Part shown: one piece after another, positions 52,563 through 61,981 of the stretch
How positions within the stretch are numbered: position 1 is the stretch's first letter
How the letters are laid out: every line of letters starts with the position of its first letter
Origin: HGM04593 sp045661205
Lineage (GTDB): Bacteria > Bacteroidota > Bacteroidia > Bacteroidales > Bacteroidaceae
Reading direction: 5' to 3'
Length of the DNA: 63,705 nt
Assembly (NCBI GenBank): GCA_045661205.1
Contig: JAZRFE010000012.1
Location: 1-63,705, forward strand
Program-made: the position numbers and the translations under genes
Notes under the pieces: generated by a model
Told to the model about the DNA's origin: nothing
The model's input: the letters and a program-made list of their open reading frames with translations, nothing else
Database searches by the model: none

Positions 52563-53417
52563 ATGAAAAAATTTATCATGCTTGCCCTTGTATGCCTGAC
52601 AGCCATCACAGGCTTTGCACAGCGCAACGGCGGAAAAGTCATCGAGGACAGCCTCACAAGTGACATTCTGGGCAAAAACAAAAAATACTGTGTCTACCTG
52701 CCCAAAAGCTACGACAAAGAGACAGAGCGCAGCTATCCCGTACTATACCTGTTGCACGGCCTCACCAACAACTACAAATCGTGGCGCGACCTTGGCGACA
52801 TCGGCCCCATCGCCAACCAGATAATCAATGCCGGCAATGCCAATGAAATGATTATCATCATGCCCGACGCCGGCACCGACTACGACGGTTACTTCAACTG
52901 CGGCGACAAATGGCGCTACGAGGACTTCTTCTTTCAGGAATTCATGCCCCAAGTAGAGAAAAAGTACCGCATAAAAGCCGACAAAGAGCATCGCGCCATC
53001 GCCGGCCTTTCTATGGGCGGCGGAGGCACACTCACATACGCCATGCACCACCCCGAACTTTTCTCAACAGCATTTGCCATGAGTGCCTACATGGGAGCGC
53101 GTTCAATGCAAGAGTCGATAAGCTACAAAAACGAGCGTGGCAACGCATTTACACAAAGCGTTGTCGAGAACAACTGTACCGTATATCTCGAAAAAGCAAC
53201 CGAGGAGCAAAAAGCAGCCATGCGCACAGTACGTTGGTTCCTCGACTGCGGCGACGACGACTTCCTCTTCTTCCAGAATGTCGAACATGTAAAACTCATG
53301 AAGATGGCACGTCTGCCCCTGCAATTCCGCGTGCGCGACGGCATCCACGACTGGTGCTATTGGCAGGAATCACTCTTCATAGCACTGCCTTTCATCTCAA
53401 ACGGCTTTGCAAAGTAA
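52563..53417 (+). CDS. Secreted esterase of the alpha/beta-hydrolase (esterase D/CE1-like) family
   Basis: The 284-residue protein has a signal peptide (MKKFIMLALVCLTAITGFAQ). The fold is shown by YPVLYLLHGLTNNYKSW (oxyanion region), EMIIIMPDAGTDYDGYF, the nucleophile elbow GLSMGGGG with Ser150, FLDCGDDDFLF (Asp) and RDGIHDWCYW with His262. Such enzymes deacylate acetylated or feruloylated sugars, or similar esters. It is the last gene after miaA, and a strong shared terminator follows. Substrate unknown. Confidence 0.87.
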   Translation: MKKFIMLALVCLTAITGFAQRNGGKVIEDSLTSDILGKNKKYCVYLPKSYDKETERSYPVLYLLHGLTNNYKSWRDLGDIGPIANQIINAGNANEMIIIMPDAGTDYDGYFNCGDKWRYEDFFFQEFMPQVEKKYRIKADKEHRAIAGLSMGGGGTLTYAMHHPELFSTAFAMSAYMGARSMQESISYKNERGNAFTQSVVENNCTVYLEKATEEQKAAMRTVRWFLDCGDDDFLFFQNVEHVKLMKMARLPLQFRVRDGIHDWCYWQESLFIALPFISNGFAK

Positions 53418-53434
53418 AAGAGAGACACATAACA

Positions 53435-53470
53435 AACAACAGGACTCAAAGAAATTTGAGTCCTGTTGTT
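53435..53470. terminator. Bidirectional terminator
   Basis: A 16-bp perfect stem (AACAACAGGACTCAAA and its complement) around GAAA separates the convergent esterase and trpB-like genes. Confidence 0.92.
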
Positions 53471-53506
53471 TTGCACAAAATATTCAGTATATAATAAATA
53501 TCAATC

Positions 53507-54865
53507 TTACTCAAGACCTGTTACATTCTTTTCAATATCCTCGTCACTAATCGTGAAGTTATTAAGGTCACCCGCAAGATACTTATCGTATGCAGCCATA
53601 TCCATAAGACCATGACCTGTCAAGTTAAAGAGAATAACCTTCTCCTCGCCAGTCTCCTTGCAACGATTAGCCTCGGCAATGGCAACGGCAATAGCGTGGC
53701 ACGACTCGGGAGCGGGAACAATACCCTCGGCCTTTGCAAACTCGATACCTGCTTTGAATGTATCAATCTGAGCAACATCGGCAGCCTCCATAAGACCATC
53801 CTTCAACAGCTGCGACACGATGACACCCGCACCATGATAGCGCAGACCGCCGGCGTGAATATTTGCAGGCTTGAAGTTGTGTCCCAGCGAGAACATAGGC
53901 ATCAAGGGGGTATAGCCTGTCTCGTCGCCAAAATCGTAGCAGAACTTACCTCTTGTCAGTTTGGGACACGACTGAGGCTCGGCAGCGATGAAACGTGTCT
54001 TTTTACCACTGAGAATATTGTGACGCATAAATGGGAAAGAGATACCCGAGAAGTTTGAACCGCCACCGAAGCAACCGATGACAATGTCGGGGTACTCGCC
54101 CGCCATCTCCATCTGTTTCTCGGCCTCAAGACCAATAATAGTCTGGTGCAGACTCACATGGCTCATCACCGAACCAAGAGTATACTTACAGTTGGGAGTG
54201 GTGAGAGCAAGCTCCACAGCCTCGGAGATTGCCGTACCCAACGAACCCTGATGGTTGGGGAACTGTGTGAGAATGTCCTTTCCTGCGCGTGTGGACATAG
54301 AGGGCGAAGGAGTCACCTGCGAACCAAACACCTGCATTACACTGCGGCGGTAAGGTTTCTGCTCATAGCTCACCTTCACCTGATATACAGCACTCTCGAG
54401 GCCGAACACCTTAGAGGCATAAGCAAGGGCTGTACCCCACTGTCCGGCACCTGTCTCGGTGGTGACATTGGTCACACCCTCCATCTTGCAATAGTAAGCC
54501 TGAGGGATAGCCGAGTTCAGTTTGTGAGAACCAACAGGGCTTACACTCTCGTTCTTGAAATAGATGTGTGCAGGAGTGCCGAGAGCCTTTTCAAGACCAT
54601 AAGCACGCACGAGAGGTGTAGAACGATAATATCTGTACATTTCGAGCACAGGCTCGGGAATATCAATCCAACGGTCGGTCATGTTAAGTTCCTGACGGCT
54701 TGCCTCTACCGAAAGCAGACGCGAAAGCGACTCCACAGTCACAGGTTCGCGTGTCACCGGGTCGAGCATAGTGCCCGGCTTGTTTATCATATCCGCCTGA
54801 ATATTATACCATTGAGTAGGCAACTCATTTTCCTGAAGGAAATAGCGTTTCTGTTTAAAAGACAT
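53507..54865 (-). CDS. trpB: TrpB2-type tryptophan synthase beta-like protein
   Basis: The 452-residue PLP enzyme is longer than canonical TrpB (~395). It has PTPL-type STPLVRAYGLEKALG, the PLP lysine in ESVSPVGSHKLNSA, TTETGAGQWGTALAYAS, GCFGGGSNFSGI and the C-terminal EKVILFNLTGHG. These features fit TrpB2, which is often separate from trpA, as here. It condenses indole with serine or salvages indole. A promoter with matching spacing lies at 54921-54951. Confidence 0.92.
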   Translation of the reverse strand: MSFKQKRYFLQENELPTQWYNIQADMINKPGTMLDPVTREPVTVESLSRLLSVEASRQELNMTDRWIDIPEPVLEMYRYYRSTPLVRAYGLEKALGTPAHIYFKNESVSPVGSHKLNSAIPQAYYCKMEGVTNVTTETGAGQWGTALAYASKVFGLESAVYQVKVSYEQKPYRRSVMQVFGSQVTPSPSMSTRAGKDILTQFPNHQGSLGTAISEAVELALTTPNCKYTLGSVMSHVSLHQTIIGLEAEKQMEMAGEYPDIVIGCFGGGSNFSGISFPFMRHNILSGKKTRFIAAEPQSCPKLTRGKFCYDFGDETGYTPLMPMFSLGHNFKPANIHAGGLRYHGAGVIVSQLLKDGLMEAADVAQIDTFKAGIEFAKAEGIVPAPESCHAIAVAIAEANRCKETGEEKVILFNLTGHGLMDMAAYDKYLAGDLNNFTISDEDIEKNVTGLE

Positions 54866-55234
54866 ATATCGGTTATTTTATTTTATCCACATATTACCGC
54901 AAAATTGCGATAAATTTTCGCGAAGGTAGTCATAATTAACCGAATAACAAAATTTGAAACTACACAAATGAGACGACCTGAAAAAACATTCAAGAAAATA
55001 TCAATTTGCTATTGCAACATAACATTTAAATGATTAGTTTTGCCAACGGAAAAGCTCAAAGGGAACCATTTGCCCCTTGACAATCCCAAAACCCAAAATC
55101 ACAAAATTTTACAAGCGAAGCAATTATGCATCGCTAAAGAAGCACTTGTCTGCCACCACCTACAAACATTGTGGCATAATGGAGTCTTGTGCATATATAA
55201 AGTTGTATAACAAAAATAAAAAACATACGAAAAG
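54866..55234. other. Intergenic region between trpB2 and nrdD
   Basis: This 369-nt A/T-rich stretch contains the trpB2 promoter (54921-54951, minus) and a -7-like box for nrdD (TAGTTTTG, 55035-55042). About 190 nt of leader follow, with two possible hairpins: AGCGA/TCGCT (55114-55135) and TGCCAC/GTGGCA (55151-55176). No gene or tRNA was seen. Confidence 0.6.
54921..54951 (-). promoter_or_regulatory. Promoter of trpB2 (TTTG-N19-TACCTTCG)
   Basis: On the minus strand TTTG (54951-54948), 19 nt, then TACCTTCG (54928-54921), one base from the consensus. The leader is about 50 nt. Confidence 0.65.
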
Positions 55235-57442
55235 ATGATACAAACGGTCATAAAACGCGACGGACGCATCGTTGGTTTCAATGAAGAAAAAATTGCAACC
55301 GCCATTCGTAAAGCCATGCTTCACACAGATAGTGGCGAGGATATGCAACTTATAAACCAGATTACCGACCGCATCGCATTCAAAGGTAACGAGCAGATGA
55401 CAGTGGAGGCCATTCAGGACATGGTCGAATTTGAATTGATGAAGAGTAGTCGCAAGGATGTAGCGCAGAAGTACATTGCCTACCGTAACCAGCGCCGCAT
55501 TGCACGTAAAGCAAAGACACGCGACATATTCCTCGAAATCATCAATATAAAGTCGAACGACGTTACACGCGAGAATGCCAACATGAACGCTGACACTCCC
55601 GCCGGAATGATGATGAAATTTTCGAGTGAGACAACCAAACCCTTTGTCGACGACTATCTGCTCGACGAGGAGACGATGAATGCCGTACGCAACAACTACC
55701 TGCACATTCACGACAAGGACTACTACCCCACCAAGAGTCTCACATGCGTGCAGCACCCTCTGGATCGCATACTTACCTACGGTTTCTCAGCCGGTCATGG
55801 CGAGTCGCGCCCCGCTAAACGCATAGAGACAGCCAGCATTCTGGGATGCATCTCTATGGAGACAGCGCAGAACGAGATGCACGGCGGACAAGCTATTCCC
55901 GCATTCGACTTCTACCTTGCACCCTACGTGCGCAACAGCTACGTCGAAGAGCTACAATCGCTCGAAAAACTTTTCGATGCCGACTACTCACACCTGTACG
56001 ACAAACAGCACGATGACTACATACAGCGTCCGCTCGACAATCTTCAGGGCGAGGAGCGCGCCGTACAGCACGCGATAAACAAAACCGTATCACGTGTACA
56101 CCAGGCAATGGAAGCCTTCATACACAACATGAACACCATCCACTCACGCGGTGGCAACCAGGTAGTTTTCAGTTCCATCAACTACGGAACAGACACCTCG
56201 GCCGAAGGTCGTTGCATCATACGCGAGCTGCTCAACAGCACCTATCGCGGAGTGGGCAATGGCGAGACAGCCATCTTCCCCATACAGATATGGAAGAAAA
56301 AGCGCGGAGTAAGCTACCTGCCCGAGGATAGAAACTACGACCTGTACCAGCTTGCATGTAAAGTAACCGCACGCCGTTTCTTCCCCAACTTCTTGAACCT
56401 CGACGCCACCTTCAACCAAAACGACGAGTGGAACGAGAACGACCCCAAACGCTACATCCACGAGGTAGCCACCATGGGTTGTCGCACTCGAGTATTCGAG
56501 AACCGTTTCGGCCCCAAAACCTCCATCGGTCGCGGTAACCTCTCGTTCTCTACAATCAACATTGTAGGCCTCGCCATAGAGTGCATGCAGATAGAAAACC
56601 AGGAGCAGCGCATCGCATGCTTCTTTGCAAAGCTCGACAACATGCTCGAAGTAGCAGCACGTCAGTTACACCAGCGCATGGAGTTCCAGAAGACAGCCTT
56701 CGCAAAGCAGTTCCCCTTGCTGATGTCGGCACTGTGGATAGGTTGCGAGAAGCTGAAGCCAAACGACAGCATTGCCCCCGTCATCAATCAAGGAACACTG
56801 GGTATAGGATTCATCGGTCTTGCCGAATGTCTCGTAGCACTTACAGGCAAACATCACGGCGAGTCGGAAGAGTCACAGGCTTTGGGACTGAAGATTGTTA
56901 CCTACATGCGCGACCGTGCCAACGAGTTCTCCGACAAATATCAGCACAATTACAGTGTGCTCGCTACACCCGCCGAAGGATTGTCGGGTAAGTTCACACG
57001 TGCCGACCGCAAGAAGTTCGGTAAGCTCGAAGGTATCACCGACCGCGACTACTATACAAACTCGAACCACGTGCCCGTATACTACAAGTGCAGCGCGCGC
57101 CACAAAGCCGAAGTCGAGGCACCCTACCACGACCTCACACGTGGCGGACACATCTTCTACGTCGAGTTGGACGGCGACGCCGTACACAACCCCGAAGCTG
57201 TTATGCGCATCGTTGACATGATGGACGCATACAACATCGGTTACGGTTCGGTGAACCACAACAGAAACCGCTGTCTCGACTGCGGCTACGAGAATGCCGA
57301 CCCCAACATGGAGGCATGTCCCAAGTGCGGTAGCACCCGCATAGATAAGTTGCAGCGCATCACAGGCTACCTTGTAGGAACCACCGACCGTTGGAACCAA
57401 GCAAAACTCGCCGAGCTCAACGACCGCGTAACACACGATTAA
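55235..57442 (+). CDS. nrdD: Anaerobic ribonucleoside-triphosphate reductase
   Basis: The 735-residue protein has an N-terminal ATP-cone (VIKRDGRIVGFNEEKIATAIRKAM), the catalytic barrel (SAGHGESRP, GNLSFSTINIVGLA), a zinc-ribbon CLDCGY...CPKCGS and the glycyl-radical motif RITGYLVGT with Gly711. It reduces NTPs to dNTPs without oxygen and is activated by NrdG, encoded 5 nt downstream. An anaerobic lifestyle is implied. A structured leader of about 190 nt precedes it. Confidence 0.96.
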   Translation: MIQTVIKRDGRIVGFNEEKIATAIRKAMLHTDSGEDMQLINQITDRIAFKGNEQMTVEAIQDMVEFELMKSSRKDVAQKYIAYRNQRRIARKAKTRDIFLEIINIKSNDVTRENANMNADTPAGMMMKFSSETTKPFVDDYLLDEETMNAVRNNYLHIHDKDYYPTKSLTCVQHPLDRILTYGFSAGHGESRPAKRIETASILGCISMETAQNEMHGGQAIPAFDFYLAPYVRNSYVEELQSLEKLFDADYSHLYDKQHDDYIQRPLDNLQGEERAVQHAINKTVSRVHQAMEAFIHNMNTIHSRGGNQVVFSSINYGTDTSAEGRCIIRELLNSTYRGVGNGETAIFPIQIWKKKRGVSYLPEDRNYDLYQLACKVTARRFFPNFLNLDATFNQNDEWNENDPKRYIHEVATMGCRTRVFENRFGPKTSIGRGNLSFSTINIVGLAIECMQIENQEQRIACFFAKLDNMLEVAARQLHQRMEFQKTAFAKQFPLLMSALWIGCEKLKPNDSIAPVINQGTLGIGFIGLAECLVALTGKHHGESEESQALGLKIVTYMRDRANEFSDKYQHNYSVLATPAEGLSGKFTRADRKKFGKLEGITDRDYYTNSNHVPVYYKCSARHKAEVEAPYHDLTRGGHIFYVELDGDAVHNPEAVMRIVDMMDAYNIGYGSVNHNRNRCLDCGYENADPNMEACPKCGSTRIDKLQRITGYLVGTTDRWNQAKLAELNDRVTHD

Positions 57443-57447
57443 AAGAT

Positions 57448-57960
57448 ATGATTTCCGTACTCGAAATTATAGAAGACACGACAGCTGACGGTCCGGGATT
57501 CCGGACCGCCATCTATTGTGCCGGATGCGTGAACAGGTGCCCCGGATGTCACAACCCCGAGTCGTGGGATATTGCAAACGGCAGAATGATGTCTACTAAT
57601 GAAATTCTGTGCACAATCCTTGCCGACCCCTTTGCCGACGTAACATTCACCGGTGGAGACCCCATGTACCAGCCCGAAGGATTTGCCGAGCTTGCAGCAG
57701 CCATAAAAGCAAACAGCAAGAAAAGCATATGGTGCTACACAGGTTACACCTTCGAGAACATACTCGAAAACCCACAGCAAAGAAAACTGTTGCAACACAT
57801 CGACGTACTTGTCGATGGCCGTTTCATCGAAGCACTCAAAGACGAAAGCCTATATTTCAGAGGCAGCAGCAACCAACGCCTCATAGACGTGCAGGCATCA
57901 CTTGCGCAAAAAAGAACCATCATATACGAATACGAGCCAAAGCCCGGCATCCATATATGA
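57448..57960 (+). CDS. nrdG: Anaerobic ribonucleotide reductase activating protein (radical SAM)
   Basis: 170 residues from the ATG at 57448, preferred over an upstream in-frame ATG that lies inside nrdD. The iron-sulfur motif C-x3-C-x2-C is CVNRCPGC, preceded by GPGFRTAIYCAG. GGDPMYQPEG is the SAM-binding GGE-like motif. It generates the glycyl radical on NrdD. Confidence 0.94.
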   Translation: MISVLEIIEDTTADGPGFRTAIYCAGCVNRCPGCHNPESWDIANGRMMSTNEILCTILADPFADVTFTGGDPMYQPEGFAELAAAIKANSKKSIWCYTGYTFENILENPQQRKLLQHIDVLVDGRFIEALKDESLYFRGSSNQRLIDVQASLAQKRTIIYEYEPKPGIHI

Positions 57961-57986
57961 TGGCTGTTATTTAAAAAGCTCAAAGG

Positions 57987-59231
57987 CTATTCGGCGCGAC
58001 GCGCCACACCCTCGATAATTTTCACCACTGTCATCATTGCTTTCTCCATCACCTGAAGCGATACAAACTCATAACGGCTGTGGAAGTTTATGCCACCTGC
58101 AAAGAGGTTAGGACAAGGCAATCCCATAAAAGAGAGCTGCGCTCCATCTGTACCACCACGAATGGGTTTTATAAGCGGAGTAACACCGGCCTCGCCCATA
58201 GCACCCTCGGCAATCTGAATAATGTGCATCATAGGTTCAATCTTCTCGCGCATGTTAGCATACTGACGCTTCACCTCAACAGTGACAGTACCCTCGCCAA
58301 AAATTTCGTTCATCTTGGCAGCAACTTCGTTCATATAGGCCAGACGATTCTCGAAAATAGCCTTGTCGTGGTCGCGGATGATATAAGAGACCTCGGCCTT
58401 GTCCACTCCACCGTTAATACTCATCAAGTGGTAGAAACCCTCGTAACCCTCGGTCTGCTCGGGCGACTCGCTCGCGGGAATGGCCTCTACGAGAGCCGTT
58501 GCCACACGCAGAGCATTCAGCATCTTTCCCTTTGCATAACCGGGATGTACGTTGCGTCCCTGAATGGTGAAAAGCGCACTGCCTGCATTGAAATTCTCAA
58601 ACTCAAGCTCACCCTCGCAACTGCCATCCACAGTATAGGCCCACTCGCAACCGAACAAAGGAACATTGAAGTTGTGAGCACCGCGACCAATCTCCTCGTC
58701 GGGGTTAAAGGCAATTCTCACCTTACCATGCTCTATCTCGGGATGCGCCTGTAAATAGGCCACAGCCGATATAATCTCGGCAATGCCCGCCTTATCGTCG
58801 GCACCCAAAAGTGTGTGACCATCGGTAACTATAAGGTCGTGGCCTTTGTAATCCTCAACCTCGGGAAAATCACTTACCTTAAGCACAATATCATCCTTTT
58901 CGCAAAGCACGATATCTCCACCGGCATACGACTGCACCACACGAGGTGACACATTCTTTCCACTCATGTCGGGACTGGTGTCAAGGTGGGCAATAAAGCC
59001 CACCACAGGAATATTCTTGTTACAATTTGCCGGCAGAGTGGCATAGAGATAACCTTTCTCGTCGAGAGTAATCTCGGTAAGTCCCATCTCTTTCAATTCG
59101 TCGGCAAGATAGCGGGCAAAAACAAACTGCCCCTCGCTGGTGGGCACTGTGTTATTCTCATCCACCGACTCGGTATCGAACGTCACATATTTAAGGAAAC
59201 GCTGCAACATTTTATCTGTAAACTCTTTCAT
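57987..59231 (-). CDS. pepT: Peptidase T (tripeptide aminopeptidase)
   Basis: 414 residues from the ATG at 59231; the frame continues to 59351, but that part is unlike the family. M20B metal-binding motifs are present: GFIAHLDTSPDMSG, TLLGADDKAGIAEI, FNPDEEIGRGAHNF and PIRGGTDGAQLSFMGLPCPN. It cleaves tripeptides in the cytosol, fitting the POT peptide importer at 6068-7594. It is divergent from eno. Confidence 0.95.
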   Translation of the reverse strand: MKEFTDKMLQRFLKYVTFDTESVDENNTVPTSEGQFVFARYLADELKEMGLTEITLDEKGYLYATLPANCNKNIPVVGFIAHLDTSPDMSGKNVSPRVVQSYAGGDIVLCEKDDIVLKVSDFPEVEDYKGHDLIVTDGHTLLGADDKAGIAEIISAVAYLQAHPEIEHGKVRIAFNPDEEIGRGAHNFNVPLFGCEWAYTVDGSCEGELEFENFNAGSALFTIQGRNVHPGYAKGKMLNALRVATALVEAIPASESPEQTEGYEGFYHLMSINGGVDKAEVSYIIRDHDKAIFENRLAYMNEVAAKMNEIFGEGTVTVEVKRQYANMREKIEPMMHIIQIAEGAMGEAGVTPLIKPIRGGTDGAQLSFMGLPCPNLFAGGINFHSRYEFVSLQVMEKAMMTVVKIIEGVARRAE

Positions 59232-59368
59232 CGTATAAATATTTTTCAAACTGTTTCTAAAAGTACTCTTTTCGCCGATAACGCGCAAGAATTTGATAAA
59301 ATAAATTAAAAGCAGATTATCAATTACACATAAATTGAACCAACCGACCACAGAATTGTTTCATTAAC

Positions 59369-59436
59369 AACCTCGATATTCCGCCCTGTGCGCATAACTT
59401 TATCATTCGAAAAGTGAGTGGCGGATTATCGAGGTT
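59369..59436. repeat. Long inverted repeat in the eno upstream region
   Basis: Two 17-nt arms, 59369-59385 and 59420-59436, are complementary at 16 of 17 positions (AACCTCGATATTCCGCC against GGCGGATTATCGAGGTT). The 34-nt loop contains a weak -7-like box (TAACTTTA). The repeat ends 15 nt before the eno start. No T-run follows on the eno strand. Confidence 0.75.
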
Positions 59437-59451
59437 AACTAAAAAAAAAGA

Positions 59452-60720
59452 ATGAGCATGAAGATAGAAAACATCATAGGGCGGGAGATAATAGATTCCC
59501 GCGGAAACCCCACAATAGAGGTGGAAGTAATCCTCACCGACGGAACACGTGGCATTGCATCGGTTCCCTCGGGAGCATCGACAGGAACCAACGAAGCTGT
59601 GGAGCTTCGCGACAGAGAGACGTCGCGCTTTCACGGGAAAGGAGTGCTGAAAGCTGTTGAGAACATCAACAAGCGCATAAAGCCTCTGCTTGTCGGAGAG
59701 TCTGTGCTCAACCAGCGTAAGATTGACGAAAAGATGGTTGCTGCAGACGGAACAAGCAACAAAAGCGACATTGGCGCAAATGCCATTTTAGGCGTTTCGC
59801 TCGCCATAGCCCATGCCGCTGCAAACATGTTGCATCTCCCGCTCTTTCGTTACATAGGCGGAGTGAATGCCCACGTGATGCCTGTACCCATGATGAACAT
59901 CGTGAATGGAGGCTCACACTCCGACGCGCCCATCGCCTTTCAGGAGTTCATGATACGCCCCATAGGAGCAAGCGACTTTCACGAGGCTGTACGCATGGGA
60001 GCAGAGGTGTTCCACGAACTTAAACAGTTGCTAAAAGTGCGCGGGCTGAGTACAGCCGACGGCGACGAAGGAGGCTTTGCCCCCAACTTCAAAAGCATAG
60101 AAGACACGCTTACCACCATTGTCAGCGCAATAGAAGAGAGTGGCTACACCCCGGGACGCGACATAAGCATTGCCCTCGACTGCGCCTCGTCAGAGTTCTA
60201 CAAAGACGGCATTTACGACTATTCGAAATTCGACCGGTCGGGCACGCGACGTACCACCCCCGAGCAGATAGACTACTTGGAAGACCTCATAAACAGCTAC
60301 CCCATCGACTCCATAGAGGATGGAATGGCCGAGAACGATTGGAAAGGATGGGCAATGCTCACCGAGCGTCTGGGTACACGTTGCCGGCTTGTTGGCGACG
60401 ACCTGTTTGTCACCAATCGTCACTTTCTGCAACGTGGCATAGACGAGGGATGTGCCAATGCCATACTCATAAAGCCCAACCAAATAGGCACGCTCACCGA
60501 GACGCTCGACACCATTGAGCTAGCCAAGCGAAACGGCTACGCAACAATCATCAGCCACCGTTCGGGCGAGACCGAGGACACCACCATAGCCGAGCTTGCC
60601 GTTGCAGTGAATGCCGGGCAGATAAAGAGCGGGTCGATGAGTCGCAGCGAACGCATCGCAAAGTACAACCGCCTGCTGCGCATTGAAGATATTCTTGGAA
60701 TCTCTGCAAGTTACAATTAA
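59452..60720 (+). CDS. eno: Enolase
   Basis: The 422-residue enzyme starts MSMKIENIIGREIIDSRGNPT (a start at the second Met, 59458, is equally possible). It has PSGASTGTNEAVELRD, ADGDEGGFAPNF, SIEDGMAENDW, VGDDLFVTN, the catalytic lysine in LIKPNQIGTLTET and SHRSGETEDTTIADL-like SHRSGETEDTTIAELAV. It interconverts 2-phosphoglycerate and phosphoenolpyruvate. A long inverted repeat covers its upstream region. Confidence 0.96.
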   Translation: MSMKIENIIGREIIDSRGNPTIEVEVILTDGTRGIASVPSGASTGTNEAVELRDRETSRFHGKGVLKAVENINKRIKPLLVGESVLNQRKIDEKMVAADGTSNKSDIGANAILGVSLAIAHAAANMLHLPLFRYIGGVNAHVMPVPMMNIVNGGSHSDAPIAFQEFMIRPIGASDFHEAVRMGAEVFHELKQLLKVRGLSTADGDEGGFAPNFKSIEDTLTTIVSAIEESGYTPGRDISIALDCASSEFYKDGIYDYSKFDRSGTRRTTPEQIDYLEDLINSYPIDSIEDGMAENDWKGWAMLTERLGTRCRLVGDDLFVTNRHFLQRGIDEGCANAILIKPNQIGTLTETLDTIELAKRNGYATIISHRSGETEDTTIAELAVAVNAGQIKSGSMSRSERIAKYNRLLRIEDILGISASYN

Positions 60721-60726
60721 AGATAC

Positions 60727-60759
60727 AAAAAACGTGTGCTTGGCAAGCCAAGCACACGT
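60727..60759. terminator. Terminator between eno and the DUF2027-Smr gene
   Basis: A perfect 13-bp stem (ACGTGTGCTTGGC and complement) with a 2-nt loop. On the minus strand it is followed by six T, so it best ends the DUF2027-Smr gene; on the plus strand a looser T-tract follows. Confidence 0.85.
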
Positions 60760-60781
60760 AATCAATTTTATCAAGCATACA

Positions 60782-61876
60782 CTATTTTATAATCACCATA
60801 GTGGCACCAAAGCCATACTTCTGGAACGAAGCATCCTGCGACACACAACGCGGATATTTTCTCTTAAGTTCCTGAGCAATCGCATTGCGCAGAACCCCCT
60901 CGCCCTTACCATGAATAAAGACAATCCTCTTATTCTTCTCTTTTATATACTCATCGAGAGTCTTACGCACAACACCCAACTGATAGTTCAGAATATCAAA
61001 GCTGTTCATTCCCGCCGTAGTCTCCAGCAAAGTGTCGGCGTGTAGGTCAACCTCGAGAATATCGCTTCCCTTCTGCAATCTAGGCTGAGCAGGAGCAACC
61101 TTAGGAGCACTGTCCACACGCTTCTTCTCCATTATAGCACGCTGCATCTCGGCAGCATCGGCAAATATCTCCTTCACAGGCTTGTCGTTCACCACAATGT
61201 CATACATCAGCGCATCATCGTCGAAGAAAGGATTTTCCTTGAAAAGATGCAATTTGTAGAACTTAACAGTATCTATACGACGTTCGATATTCATCGCCGC
61301 TTTCAGCACAAAGTTCCTGTCCTCTTTGAAAGGTAACAACTGCACACACACGCGCTCCATGGAGTTAAGCTCCTCGCGGCCAAACTCCTCGATAAAACAT
61401 TTCGAGTCAGGAGCCAAAAGACCCGTTCCACGTACACGCCAACAGCTACCATCGGCCGTAGCATAAGTATAATAGAGAGAATAATTACTATCGTTAATAA
61501 GATAAGCTTCGAAACGGCTGTTAGAGAGCGATTTTGCATCCATAGGCAAGTAAGCAAGATGGATATTAAGAAGCTCACCCTCGGGGCGCTCCTTCTTGCG
61601 GAAAGTAACCACTGGTTCATCCTCCTCGACCTCTTTCTTTGCAGGTTGCGGACGACTCGCATAGCTATGCTGCGCCTTCGCAACCTCGGGCTTGGGAGTC
61701 ACACTCTTCTTCTCGAAATTATACTCGTTGGTATCTATCGCCACACACTCGCTGCGAGGCATAGGCAGCTCAAAACCATCTTCACCCTCGACCAAAACAA
61801 TATCTTTACCACGAAAACCGGTAACAACACCGCCACCAGTCTCGTGAATGAAACGCACCTTATCTCCTATTCTCAT
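60782..61876 (-). CDS. DUF2027 and Smr domain protein
   Basis: 364 residues from MRIGDKVRF at 61876; codons upstream to 61918 are not conserved-looking. The N-terminus (GDKVRFIHETGGGVVTGF) is a small KOW-like beta domain also seen near the end of MutS2. The middle (~100-270) is DUF2027 (LNIHLAYLPMDAKSLSNSRFEAYLIND). The C-terminal ~85 residues are an Smr nuclease-like domain: DLHAD, IVFIHGKGEGVLRNAI and YPRCVSQDASFQKYGFGATMVII. The usual HGxG motif is intact. It may cut branched DNA or RNA, but the target is unknown. Confidence 0.88.
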   Translation of the reverse strand: MRIGDKVRFIHETGGGVVTGFRGKDIVLVEGEDGFELPMPRSECVAIDTNEYNFEKKSVTPKPEVAKAQHSYASRPQPAKKEVEEDEPVVTFRKKERPEGELLNIHLAYLPMDAKSLSNSRFEAYLINDSNYSLYYTYATADGSCWRVRGTGLLAPDSKCFIEEFGREELNSMERVCVQLLPFKEDRNFVLKAAMNIERRIDTVKFYKLHLFKENPFFDDDALMYDIVVNDKPVKEIFADAAEMQRAIMEKKRVDSAPKVAPAQPRLQKGSDILEVDLHADTLLETTAGMNSFDILNYQLGVVRKTLDEYIKEKNKRIVFIHGKGEGVLRNAIAQELKRKYPRCVSQDASFQKYGFGATMVIIK

Positions 61877-61981
61877 AACTGTAATTTTTGTAACCGCGAA
61901 GATACTACGAAAAAGCAAATTTTACTATTTTTGCAACATAAATATTACGAACATAGAGTATACACATAATACCACACAACC

